From NCBI GenBank assembly GCA_023426145.1, contig JAFABG010000018.1, positions 29,506 through 93,505 on the forward strand: DNA of 64,000 nucleotides. The letters are read 5' to 3'. Position 1 is the first letter of the stretch, and each line of letters starts with the position of its first letter. Both the position numbers and the translations under genes were made by a program. This document shows positions 1-7,754 of the stretch, in pieces. The stretch is from Bacteroidota bacterium. Its GTDB lineage: Bacteria > Bacteroidota > Bacteroidia > Bacteroidales > Bacteroidaceae. The notes beneath the pieces were generated by a model. That model was not told the DNA's origin. It worked only from the letters and a program-made list of their open reading frames with translations, and made no database searches.

Positions 1-294
1 TACTTGTATTCTCTATCCGAGACCGTTACCAGTGCCGATCCACTTGCTGCATCACGTTATAGTCAGTCGTTAAATACGGCTTTGATGCAAGGGCATAGAT
101 ATGATGAGGCAGTGCAAATTGCAACAAACTCTTTGTATGCTACTCTGCACCAACAAAGTGTCTTGCTTGCTATTAAGGAAATTTTGGGATACTTGCTAAT
201 AGTCTCGTTGGTTATTGCTGTTGTGTCTAGCTTTATCTCTTTTCATAAAACCATTCGTGTTACTTTCTTAAAGACGGGAGATGATATGGTATAG
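1..294 (+). CDS. MFS transporter, C-terminal fragment (5' end outside window)
   Basis: The reading frame is open from the first base and ends at a TAG at 292-294, so only the last 97 codons of a gene are present. The fragment has a soluble stretch, then one hydrophobic helix (about residues 60-82, ILGYLLIVSLVIAVVSSF), then a short basic cytoplasmic tail. This matches the last transmembrane segment of a 14-helix DHA2-type major facilitator drug exporter, which is a common Bacteroides family. The substrate cannot be read from the fragment. The assignment rests on the fold of the tail only. Confidence 0.5.
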   Translation, partial: YLYSLSETVTSADPLAASRYSQSLNTALMQGHRYDEAVQIATNSLYATLHQQSVLLAIKEILGYLLIVSLVIAVVSSFISFHKTIRVTFLKTGDDMV

Positions 295-305
295 AAATAA
301 AAAAG

Positions 306-349
306 AATTGCTATTACATCCAATAGACAGTGGAGTGCGAATAGCAATT
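306..349. terminator. Bidirectional terminator between MFS gene and uxaA
   Basis: A perfect 10-base inverted repeat (AATTGCTATT at 306-315 and AATAGCAATT at 340-349) lies between convergent genes. On the plus strand it is followed by ATTTTG. On the minus strand it is followed by a T-rich run (complement of the A-run at 299-304), so it can serve both genes. Confidence 0.65.
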
Positions 350-409
350 ATTTTGTAAGATGTGGCTAAATAGCCTATTTTATATCTTTAAAATCAGGAA
401 TACGATAGA

Positions 410-1900
410 TTATAAAGTAACTCCAGTTTTAAAGATAGCAATTTCACGATAACCTTTCTTTTCGTTATTCACGAATTCACCGCTAGCTACTTTTATCACA
501 TAGTCGATAAAGCGTTCGCAAGTTTTTTCCATCGGTTCGTTCTCAACGATAACTCCCGCGTTGAAGTCAATCCAACCTGGTTTATTTTTAGCCAAAGTAG
601 AGTTAGTCGAAATCTTCATTGTTGGAACAAATGTACCAAAAGGAGTTCCACGTCCAGTAGTAAAGAGGACCATGTGACATCCACTGGCAGCAAGAGCAGT
701 CGCAGCTACCAAGTCGTTACCTGGAGCAGAAAGCAGGTTCAAGCCCTTGTTTTGCAGACGTTCACCGTAAGGCATAACCCCAGATACATAGCTTTTTCCA
801 CATTTCTGTGTACAGCCTAAAGCTTTTTCCTCAAGTGTAGAAATACCACCGGCTTTATTTCCCGGAGATGGGTTTTCGCCTACAGGTTCGCCATGTGAAA
901 GGAAATATTCTTTAAAGCCATTAACCATTTCAACGGTTTGTTGGAAAAGCTCTTTATTTTCACAACGATTCATCAAGATGGTTTCTGCACCAAACATTTC
1001 AGGAACTTCAGTGAGCACACTAGTTCCACCTTGAGCTATTAAGAAGTCGGACAACATACCCAGAAGCGGATTAGCTGTAATACCAGAGAAACCATCTGAA
1101 CCTCCACATTTCAATCCGACACGAAGCTCTGACAAAGAGACATCAGTACGTTCATCTTGTGAGGCTTTCGCGTAGAGGTCACGTAAAATTTCCATTCCTG
1201 CTTCATATTCATCACCGACTTTCTGAGTAACCAAGAATTTTACACGATCTTGATCAAAATCACCTAAGAATTCGCGGAATGCATCTGGTTGATTATTCTC
1301 ACATCCTAGACCTACCACTAGTACTGCTCCTGCATTGGGATGAAGTACCATATCGCGAAGAATCTTTTTGGTGTTTTCGTGATCGTCTCCTAGCTGTGAA
1401 CAGCCATAATTGTGTGGGAAAGAAACGATAGCATCTACTCCTTTGCCTTCAGTTTCACGACGTAGACCTTCAGCTAGTTGGGCGATGATTCCATTTACAC
1501 AACCTACAGTAGGAACAATCCAAATCTCATTTCTTACACCAACATCGCCATTTTTACGACGGTAACCTTTGAAAGTAAGATCTTTTTGCGGAATGTTCAA
1601 CGCTACATTAACTGGGTTGTAAGTGTAGTCTAACAGACCGGCAAGGTTTGTTTTGATGTTTGTTTCGTTCATCCAATCGCCTTGCTTTTTTGCAACACGA
1701 GCATGCCCAATAGGGTAACCGTACTTTATAACGTTCTCAGCTTCAGCTAAATCTTTTAATGCAAACTTATGTCCGGCTGGAATGTCTTCGTTCAAAGTAA
1801 TATCTATTCCATCTACAGATAAATGCTCTCCTGCCGAAAGACTAGCGATGGCAACAGCAACGTTGTCAGCAGGATTGATTTTTAAATACTTTGTTTCCAT
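410..1900 (-). CDS. uxaA: Altronate dehydratase (UxaA family)
   Basis: This 496-residue protein should dehydrate D-altronate to 2-keto-3-deoxygluconate (KDG) in the cytoplasm, a step of galacturonate catabolism. The N-terminal ~90 residues form the small SAF-like domain. The rest is the UxaA catalytic domain, with the conserved stretches NYGCSQLGDDHENT, LGCENNQ, GLKCGGSDGFSG and GRGTPFG, whose Cys and His residues are expected to hold the metal. Full length agrees with single-chain altronate dehydratases. It lies 33 bases downstream of the lacI-type gene on the same strand, so the two are probably cotranscribed. The divergent neighbours kdgK and eda carry out the next two steps, which supports the substrate. 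A related sugar-acid dehydratase such as galactarate dehydratase is possible but less likely in this context. Confidence 0.88.
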   Translation of the reverse strand: METKYLKINPADNVAVAIASLSAGEHLSVDGIDITLNEDIPAGHKFALKDLAEAENVIKYGYPIGHARVAKKQGDWMNETNIKTNLAGLLDYTYNPVNVALNIPQKDLTFKGYRRKNGDVGVRNEIWIVPTVGCVNGIIAQLAEGLRRETEGKGVDAIVSFPHNYGCSQLGDDHENTKKILRDMVLHPNAGAVLVVGLGCENNQPDAFREFLGDFDQDRVKFLVTQKVGDEYEAGMEILRDLYAKASQDERTDVSLSELRVGLKCGGSDGFSGITANPLLGMLSDFLIAQGGTSVLTEVPEMFGAETILMNRCENKELFQQTVEMVNGFKEYFLSHGEPVGENPSPGNKAGGISTLEEKALGCTQKCGKSYVSGVMPYGERLQNKGLNLLSAPGNDLVAATALAASGCHMVLFTTGRGTPFGTFVPTMKISTNSTLAKNKPGWIDFNAGVIVENEPMEKTCERFIDYVIKVASGEFVNNEKKGYREIAIFKTGVTL

Positions 1901-1933
1901 ATACTTGCTTTTTATTAATTTTAATTCTTATTC

Positions 1934-2998
1934 TTATTTACAATGATAATAATCAATGGTTTCTACTGTGAGTAGGTCGATAGGCATATAGTTGATACAA
2001 GTCACCTCTTTTTTGAAAATAAGATGATCGCAGAGCGCTTTTATTCCATTAAGACCTTGCAACTCAGGTTGCTGAGCTAGTAGAAAAGCTATGCTTCCCT
2101 CTTTTAAACAAGTGATATTTCGTTCCAAAAGGTCATAGCCTATTAGATTGAAATCTCCTTTACCACGACTTTGCAAATATTCTCCGACAATATAGGCTTT
2201 AGAGTTAAATGTTATTCCGTTTTTCACTGTAGGGTGAGCGCGGAAAAATTCATCAAGCATTTCATTATCTTCGTCGTTGCGTTCGGCGTGTAAATCTAGT
2301 TCCAGTATATTACAAGACGGATGGTGTTCTTCCATGTACTGTCTAAATCCAATTTCTCGGCTTTCTTGCTGGTTTGATCCAACAATTCCTTCGTGTATCT
2401 TGCGGATGATGACGATTTCTTTCTCGTCTCTGGTAAGCAACATTAGCATACGAGCAGCAAAGTATCCGCTCTGCCATGAATTTTGCCCAAAGAAGGCTAG
2501 AGGAGGAACTTCTTTGATGTTAGAATCTATATATATATAAGGTGTATCCATGGCCTTCAATTGATCAGTGAAGCCTTTGGTATATTGAGGAGCCGTAGGG
2601 GCTACCATAACTCCATCCGGTTGTAGTTTCAGAATGGCTTGACTAGCATCTACAAATGAATGGTAATCGTATGGATCATAATAGGAGATTCTTACTGAAG
2701 TGTTGAAATCGGAATAGGTTGCAATAGCTTCGTGGATACCTAGTTCTACTGCTGTCCAATATTCACCTTCCAAATGCTCAGGAAGAAGACAGATAAATGT
2801 ATATTTCTTGTTTGAAGCCAGAGCGCTGGCGTACATGTTGGGTTGGTAGTCAAGTTGTTTCAGAATTTCTTCTACCCGTTTTTTGCTTGCTTCTGATACC
2901 CCGCTACGGCCGTGAATAACTCGGTCTACGGTTCCTACAGACACGTCGGCTAAACGGGCGATGTCTTTGATTCTGATTCTTTCGGGCAATTTATTCAT
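1934..2998 (-). CDS. LacI-family transcriptional regulator of hexuronate genes
   Basis: This 354-residue protein starts with a LacI helix-turn-helix (IKDIARLADVSVGTVDRVIHG, about residues 9-30) followed by the hinge helix region SKKRVEEILKQLDYQPN. The remaining ~290 residues are a periplasmic-binding-protein-like effector domain. It is encoded upstream of uxaA and divergent from kdgK-eda, so it most likely represses both transcripts and is released by a hexuronate pathway intermediate such as KDG or an aldonate. The effector is inferred, not seen. Two near-identical TGTG(TT/CC)CGCACAC sites in the intergenic region (3025 and 3107) fit LacI-type operators with a central CG, one close to its own start and one over the kdgK promoter. 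Confidence 0.88.
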   Translation of the reverse strand: MNKLPERIRIKDIARLADVSVGTVDRVIHGRSGVSEASKKRVEEILKQLDYQPNMYASALASNKKYTFICLLPEHLEGEYWTAVELGIHEAIATYSDFNTSVRISYYDPYDYHSFVDASQAILKLQPDGVMVAPTAPQYTKGFTDQLKAMDTPYIYIDSNIKEVPPLAFFGQNSWQSGYFAARMLMLLTRDEKEIVIIRKIHEGIVGSNQQESREIGFRQYMEEHHPSCNILELDLHAERNDEDNEMLDEFFRAHPTVKNGITFNSKAYIVGEYLQSRGKGDFNLIGYDLLERNITCLKEGSIAFLLAQQPELQGLNGIKALCDHLIFKKEVTCINYMPIDLLTVETIDYYHCK

Positions 2999-3024
2999 AC
3001 GTTGACCTTATTTGTATAGGTTGA

Positions 3025-3038
3025 TGTGTTCGCACACA
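3025..3038. promoter_or_regulatory. Putative LacI-type operator, proximal to lacI
   Basis: TGTGTTCGCACACA is an imperfect 14-base palindrome (12 of 14 positions symmetric) with a central CG, as is usual for LacI-family operators. It lies 27 bases upstream of the regulator start, where it could give autoregulation. It matches the site at 3107 at 11 of 14 positions. Confidence 0.5.
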
Positions 3039-3078
3039 ATAATAATCTCAATATTATCGATACAAATATATAACAATT

Positions 3079-3108
3079 TTTGTAATTACGAAAATTGTTG
3101 TATCTTTG
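3079..3108 (+). promoter_or_regulatory. Promoter of kdgK-eda
   Basis: A Bacteroides-type promoter is visible: -33 box TTTG at 3079-3082, 18 bases of spacer, and -7 box TATCTTTG at 3101-3108. Transcription would start near 3115, leaving a leader of about 135 bases before the kdgK start. The -33 box and spacer lie inside a 24-base near-palindrome (3074-3097). Confidence 0.7.
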
Positions 3109-3120
3109 TGCCCGCACACG
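3107..3120. promoter_or_regulatory. Putative LacI-type operator over kdgK transcription start
   Basis: TGTGCCCGCACACG overlaps the end of the -7 box and the expected start point of kdgK transcription, a classical repressor position. It shares GTG, CGCACAC and spacing with the site at 3025-3038. Confidence 0.5.
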
Positions 3121-3250
3121 AAAAAGGTGTGACTTGTTGGGGATTGTAGATTAATATGCATAATATCAGCGTTTTAATCTCTATAAAAGGCTGAAAATGA
3201 TAAATTGAAACTTCAAAATATTAATAACTTAGAATTTAAAACATAAGATT

Positions 3251-4276
3251 ATGGGAAAGAAAGTCGTTACATTAGGCGAAATCATGCTTAGACTATCAAC
3301 TCTGGGAAATACCCGTTTTGTTCAGTCTGATTCTTTTGATGTAGTATATGGTGGTGGAGAAGCAAATGTTGCAGTGAGCTGCGCCAACTACGGACATGAA
3401 GCCTACTTTGTAACTAAATTGCCGAAACATGAAATCGGACAGTCTGCTGTAAATGCATTGCGTAAATACGGTGTGAAGACAGACTTTATTGCTCGTGGTG
3501 GTGATCGCGTAGGTATCTATTATTTGGAAACTGGTGCTTCTATGCGTCCTAGCAAAGTAATCTATGACCGCGCTCATTCTGCTATCGCAGAAGCTGAAAT
3601 TGCTGATTTTGACTTTGATGCTATCATGGAAGGTGCTGATTGGTTCCACTGGTCAGGTATTACTCCGGCTATTTCTGATAAAGCTGCTGAATTGACTCGC
3701 CTAGCTTGTGAAGCTGCTAAACGTCATGGCGTAACTGTATCAGTTGACTTGAATTTCCGTAAGAAGTTGTGGACAAAAGAAAAAGCACAATCTATCATGA
3801 AACCTTTGATGCAGTTTGTTGATGTATGCATTGGTAATGAAGAAGATGCTGAACTTTGTCTTGGATTCAAACCAGATGCTGATGTTGAAGCTGGTCATAC
3901 TGATGCTGAAGGTTACAAAGGCATTTTCCAACAAATGATGAAAGAATTCGGATTTAAATATGTTGTTTCTACTTTGCGTGAATCTTTCTCAGCTACTCAC
4001 AATGGTTGGAAGGCTATGATTTACAATGGTGAAGAATTCTATACTTCAAAACGTTATGATATCGATCCTATTATTGACCGTGTAGGTGGTGGTGACTCTT
4101 TCTCTGGTGGTATTATCCATGGTTTGATGACTAAACCTAATCAAGGTGCTGCTCTTGAATTCGCAGTTGCTGCATCTGCTTTGAAACATACTATCAATGG
4201 TGACTTCAACTTGGTTTCTGTAGAAGAAGTTGAAGCATTGGCTGGTGGCGATGCAAGCGGACGCGTACAAAGATAA
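3251..4276 (+). CDS. kdgK: 2-dehydro-3-deoxygluconate (KDG) kinase, PfkB family
   Basis: This 341-residue PfkB/ribokinase-family sugar kinase should phosphorylate KDG to KDPG with ATP. The N-terminal signature GEIMLRLST and the glycine-rich GGGEANVAV segment fit the family, and the C-terminal motif DRVGGGDSFSGG supplies the catalytic Asp at about residue 282 and the anion hole. There is no signal peptide, so it is cytoplasmic. It is the first gene of a two-gene unit with eda, 44 bases upstream. The altronate dehydratase encoded across the divergent promoter makes its substrate. PfkB kinases are hard to separate by sequence alone, and the KDG specificity rests mainly on the eda and uxaA neighbours. 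Confidence 0.88.
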   Translation: MGKKVVTLGEIMLRLSTLGNTRFVQSDSFDVVYGGGEANVAVSCANYGHEAYFVTKLPKHEIGQSAVNALRKYGVKTDFIARGGDRVGIYYLETGASMRPSKVIYDRAHSAIAEAEIADFDFDAIMEGADWFHWSGITPAISDKAAELTRLACEAAKRHGVTVSVDLNFRKKLWTKEKAQSIMKPLMQFVDVCIGNEEDAELCLGFKPDADVEAGHTDAEGYKGIFQQMMKEFGFKYVVSTLRESFSATHNGWKAMIYNGEEFYTSKRYDIDPIIDRVGGGDSFSGGIIHGLMTKPNQGAALEFAVAASALKHTINGDFNLVSVEEVEALAGGDASGRVQR

Positions 4277-4320
4277 TTGGAGTGTTTTAGATATCAACTT
4301 TATAAAAAAAATAAATTAAG

Positions 4321-4989
4321 ATGGCAAAATTCGATAAAATAGCCGTAATGAGTAAAATCGGCTCTACAGGTATGGTTCCTGTATTCTATCATAAAGATGC
4401 AGAAGTAGCTAAGAAAGTGGTAAAAGCTTGCTATGATGGTGGTGTTCGTGCTTTCGAATTCACTAATCGTGGTGACTTTGCACAGGAAGTTTTTGCTGAA
4501 ATCGTTAAGTTTGCAGCAAAAGAATGTCCTGAAATGGCAATCGGTATTGGTTCTATTGTTGATCCTGCTACTGCTGCTTTATATTTGCAATTAGGTGCTA
4601 ATTTTGTAGTAGGTCCGTTGTTTAATCCTGAAATCGCTAAGGTTTGTAATCGCCGTTTAGTGGCTTACACTCCAGGTTGTGGTTCTGTTTCTGAAGTAGG
4701 TTTTGCTCAGGAAGTAGGATGTGATCTTTGCAAAGTATTCCCAGGTGATGTTTACGGAGCTAATTTCGTAAAAGGTTTGGTAGCTCCGATGCCATGGTCT
4801 AAACTGATGGTTACTGGTGGGGTAGAACCTACTAAAGAAAACTTGACTGCTTGGATCAAAGCTGGCGTATTCTGCGTTGGTATGGGGTCAAAACTGTTCC
4901 CTAAAGACAAAGTGGTAGCAGAAGACTGGGCTTATGTAACAGCTAAATGTGAAGAAGCTCTTGGCTATATTGCTGAGGCTCGTAAATAA
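4321..4989 (+). CDS. eda: 2-dehydro-3-deoxyphosphogluconate (KDPG/KHG) aldolase
   Basis: This 222-residue class I aldolase should split KDPG into pyruvate and glyceraldehyde 3-phosphate. The TIM-barrel motifs are present: the catalytic Glu in FEFTNRGDFA (about residue 42), the phosphate-binding segment GIGSIVDP, and the Schiff-base Lys in DLCKVFPGD (about residue 138). VTGGVEPTKENL and GVFCVGMGSKLF form the C-terminal phosphate site. Length agrees with bacterial Eda. It follows kdgK in the same direction and a strong terminator follows at 5161, so the pair forms one transcript that completes the hexuronate branch of the Entner-Doudoroff route. Confidence 0.93.
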   Translation: MAKFDKIAVMSKIGSTGMVPVFYHKDAEVAKKVVKACYDGGVRAFEFTNRGDFAQEVFAEIVKFAAKECPEMAIGIGSIVDPATAALYLQLGANFVVGPLFNPEIAKVCNRRLVAYTPGCGSVSEVGFAQEVGCDLCKVFPGDVYGANFVKGLVAPMPWSKLMVTGGVEPTKENLTAWIKAGVFCVGMGSKLFPKDKVVAEDWAYVTAKCEEALGYIAEARK

Positions 4990-5160
4990 AGAAAAATCTA
5001 CGATAAATACAATTCGCTGCTTTTGATTGAAGATTACTGTCAAGGAGTATTTTCTTTCTCGGCATATAATTGTTTCATCGTAAATCTAATATGCTTCAAA
5101 AGGGTTAGTTAGTTTATGAGGCATATTTTCTATTTTGTTTAAAGGTGTTTTAAAGGGGAT

Positions 5161-5203
5161 AAGTCATCGGAATGAGTCATCATTTCGGTGACTTGTTTTT
5201 TTT
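5161..5203 (+). terminator. Rho-independent terminator of kdgK-eda
   Basis: A 15-base stem (5161-5175 with 5180-5194, including two G-U pairs) closes a 4-base loop and is followed by G and eight T residues (5196-5203). It lies in the 397-base gap between eda and the menaquinone operon. That gap holds this terminator and the promoter near 5353. I see no gene or RNA in the rest of it. Confidence 0.85.
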
Positions 5204-5328
5204 ACCTGTATCTATCTGTTGATAGTCAAGGTATGCTTTTATCATTTCATCGCGTAGTTTGTTTCTTCTTTAATTCTTTGAAAAAGCATTTTTAAGAGTG
5301 AAATTAAAGTAATTTTTATCACTTTCCT

Positions 5329-5360
5329 CTTTCAGTCGTTCACTCAAATTCCTACCTTTG
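5329..5360 (+). promoter_or_regulatory. Promoter of the menaquinone operon
   Basis: A -7 box TACCTTTG lies at 5353-5360, 26 bases before the first start codon. The -33 region has only a weak TTTC match at 5329-5332, 20 bases upstream of the -7 box. Confidence 0.6.
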
Positions 5361-5386
5361 TAATCTAAACTAAAAATTCTGTATCC

Positions 5387-6619
5387 ATGAAGTATAAATT
5401 ATTGGTTCTTGATGTGGATGGAACACTTCTCAATGGTGCTAAAGAAATTAGTAAGCGTACGTTGGCTACTTTGCTGAAAGTCCAGCAAATGGGCGTACGT
5501 ATCGTATTGGCATCAGGCAGACCGACTTATGGTTTACTGCCCTTAGCAAAATCTCTTGAACTAGGTAATTACGGAGGCTATATATTATCTTATAATGGAT
5601 GTCAGCTAATCGAAGCTCAAAATGGAAGCATTTTATTCGAGCGACGTATTAATCCTGAAATGTTGCCTTACTTAGAAAAGAAGGCTAAAAAAAATGGTTT
5701 TGCTTTATTCACTTATCATGATGATACTCTAATAACGACCTCACCCGATAATGAACATATTTTAGCTGAAGCTAAACTCAACAACCTTCAAATCATTGAG
5801 GAGGATGAATTTTCTGCGGCTTTAGATTTTGCTCCTTGTAAATGTATGCTTGTCACTGATAATGAGGAAGCGCTAAATGGCTTGGAGGAACACTGGAAGA
5901 GACGTTTGAATGGAGCGCTTGACGTTTTCCGTTCAGAACCTTACTTCCTTGAGGTCGTTCCATGTGGGATCGACAAGGCCAATACATTAGGGGTCTTATT
6001 GGAAGAGTTAAGTGTAGAACGCGAAGAAGTTATTGCCATCGGTGATGGTGTTTGTGACGTAACAATGATTCAATTAGCTGGGATGGGAATAGCCATGGGA
6101 CATTCTCTGGATTCTGTCAAAGCATGTGCGGATTATGTTACAGCTTCTAACGAAGAAGACGGTGTGGCTTTAGCTGTCGAAAAGATGATATTAGCTGAAG
6201 TTCGTTTGGCAGAAGTTCCTTTAGATAGTTTGAATGCCCAGGCGCAGCATGCGTTGATGGGGAATTTAGGAATTCAATATACCTACGCTGATGAGAACCG
6301 TGTTGAAGCTACAATGCCGGTTGACAAACGTACTCGCCAACCATTTGGTATTTTGCATGGAGGAGCTACGTTGGCATTAGGAGAAACCGTTGCAGGATTG
6401 GGATCTATGATTCTTTGTCAGCCAGATGAGATTGTGGTTGGAATGCAGGTTAGTGGAAATCATATTTCGTCGGCTCACGAAGGGGATACCGTACGTGCCG
6501 TGGCCACAATTGTACATAAAGGACGTTCTTCTCATGTGTGGAATGTAGATGTATTTACTTCAACGAATAAACTAGTGTCCTCCATTAGGGTGGTCAACAG
6601 TGTGATGAAAAAAAGATGA
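5387..6619 (+). CDS. HAD phosphatase / DHNA-CoA thioesterase (MenI-type) fusion
   Basis: Two domains are joined in 410 residues. Residues 1-270 are a Cof-type HAD phosphatase: motif I DVDGT (Asp9 and Asp11), motif II SGR (43-45), Lys197 and motif IV GDGVCD (219-224). Residues ~280-410 are a PaaI/YdiI-type hotdog thioesterase with FGILHGGATLALGE (320-333), in which Glu333 is the likely catalytic carboxylate. As first gene of the men operon, the hotdog half most likely hydrolyses 1,4-dihydroxy-2-naphthoyl-CoA. The same fusion is known from Bacteroides fragilis and Porphyromonas gingivalis. The substrate of the HAD half is not known from sequence. Motif IV has Cys where many HAD enzymes have Asn. 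The gene overlaps menF by 4 bases (ATGA). Confidence 0.88.
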   Translation: MKYKLLVLDVDGTLLNGAKEISKRTLATLLKVQQMGVRIVLASGRPTYGLLPLAKSLELGNYGGYILSYNGCQLIEAQNGSILFERRINPEMLPYLEKKAKKNGFALFTYHDDTLITTSPDNEHILAEAKLNNLQIIEEDEFSAALDFAPCKCMLVTDNEEALNGLEEHWKRRLNGALDVFRSEPYFLEVVPCGIDKANTLGVLLEELSVEREEVIAIGDGVCDVTMIQLAGMGIAMGHSLDSVKACADYVTASNEEDGVALAVEKMILAEVRLAEVPLDSLNAQAQHALMGNLGIQYTYADENRVEATMPVDKRTRQPFGILHGGATLALGETVAGLGSMILCQPDEIVVGMQVSGNHISSAHEGDTVRAVATIVHKGRSSHVWNVDVFTSTNKLVSSIRVVNSVMKKR

Positions 6620-7731
6620 TTGAAGAAGAAAGAAATCCTTGGAAGACTATAGATGAACTTATTGAGCTAAAGCAACCTTTTGCTGTTTATCGTCTTCCTG
6701 GTGAAAAATCTATTTGTTTATTGATTGGAGAAGTTGAAAGCCTTCAGTATATTTATGATTTGAAAGATTTAAATAATCAGAAAGGCTTTGTGATAGCTCC
6801 GTTTAATGTTGATCAGTCATGCCCAATTGTATTGCTACAGCCAGAAAAGGAAATATTTTTCTATCTAGACGAGGTATCTGAAAGTGAAGATTTGATAAAT
6901 CGAACGTATTTGGAAGAATCTTTTTCTGGTGATTGTTCAGAAGCATATGCTTCTTGCTTTAGCAAATTTATTCAGGCATTACGTGAAGAAACATTTGATA
7001 AATTGGTGCTTTCTAGGAGTTGGACAGTAAGTAAGAAGTCTGTATTCTCGTCTGTATCTGTTTTGAGGGCAGCTTGTAGACAGTATAAGCATTCTTATAT
7101 TTATCTTTGCTATACCCCTCAAACTGGTATGTGGCTCGGTAGTACACCGGAGATCATATTATCTGGCGAAAGTAACTGGTGGAATACGGTAGCATTGGCT
7201 GGCACACAACCCCTGTTTAATGGAGCATTACCATTGGAATGGGATGATAAAAATCGTCAAGAGCAGGAATACGTTGCGGCTTATGTGCGCCATCAGCTTT
7301 TTTTGCTAGATATTCATCCAGAAGAGAAAGGTCCTTATCCATCATACGCTGGTGCATTGTCGCACTTGAAAACTGATTTTCATTTTTCGCTTGATGAGAG
7401 TGAAAAATTAGGAGATCTCTTGAAAGTGTTACATCCAACGCCTGCGGTATGTGGCCTGCCAAAGGAAGAAGCCTATCGATTTATCTTGGAAAATGAACGC
7501 TACGAGCGTAGCTATTATTCTGGTTTTATTGGGTGGATAGATCCGAAAGGAAAGACTGATTTATATGTAAACTTGCGTTGTATGCATATTGACGATACGA
7601 GCTTGACTCTTTATGCTGGAGGAGGACTGTTAGCCTCTTCTGAGTTGAAAGACGAATGGCAGGAAACTGAAAAAAAAATGCAGACTATGAGGCGATTGCT
7701 TTTGTCTGGCTTACGGAATAATGAATTATAA
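6616..7731 (+). CDS. menF: Isochorismate synthase MenF
   Basis: This 371-residue chorismate-binding enzyme should convert chorismate to isochorismate, the first committed step of menaquinone synthesis. The C-terminal two thirds hold the family signatures: KLVLSRSW, the LGSTPEIIL segment, VALAGTQP, HPTPAVCGLPKEEA, ERSYYSGFIGWID and the final YAGGGLLASSELKDEWQETEKKM with the Mg-binding glutamates. The N-terminal ~110 residues are short and poorly conserved, as is common in Bacteroidota MenF. The start overlaps the stop of the preceding gene, which suggests translational coupling. menD follows after 23 bases. A salicylate-type isochorismate synthase is excluded by context. Confidence 0.93.
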   Translation: MIEEERNPWKTIDELIELKQPFAVYRLPGEKSICLLIGEVESLQYIYDLKDLNNQKGFVIAPFNVDQSCPIVLLQPEKEIFFYLDEVSESEDLINRTYLEESFSGDCSEAYASCFSKFIQALREETFDKLVLSRSWTVSKKSVFSSVSVLRAACRQYKHSYIYLCYTPQTGMWLGSTPEIILSGESNWWNTVALAGTQPLFNGALPLEWDDKNRQEQEYVAAYVRHQLFLLDIHPEEKGPYPSYAGALSHLKTDFHFSLDESEKLGDLLKVLHPTPAVCGLPKEEAYRFILENERYERSYYSGFIGWIDPKGKTDLYVNLRCMHIDDTSLTLYAGGGLLASSELKDEWQETEKKMQTMRRLLLSGLRNNEL

Positions 7732-7754
7732 ATAGCCATTTAACTATTTTTTAT

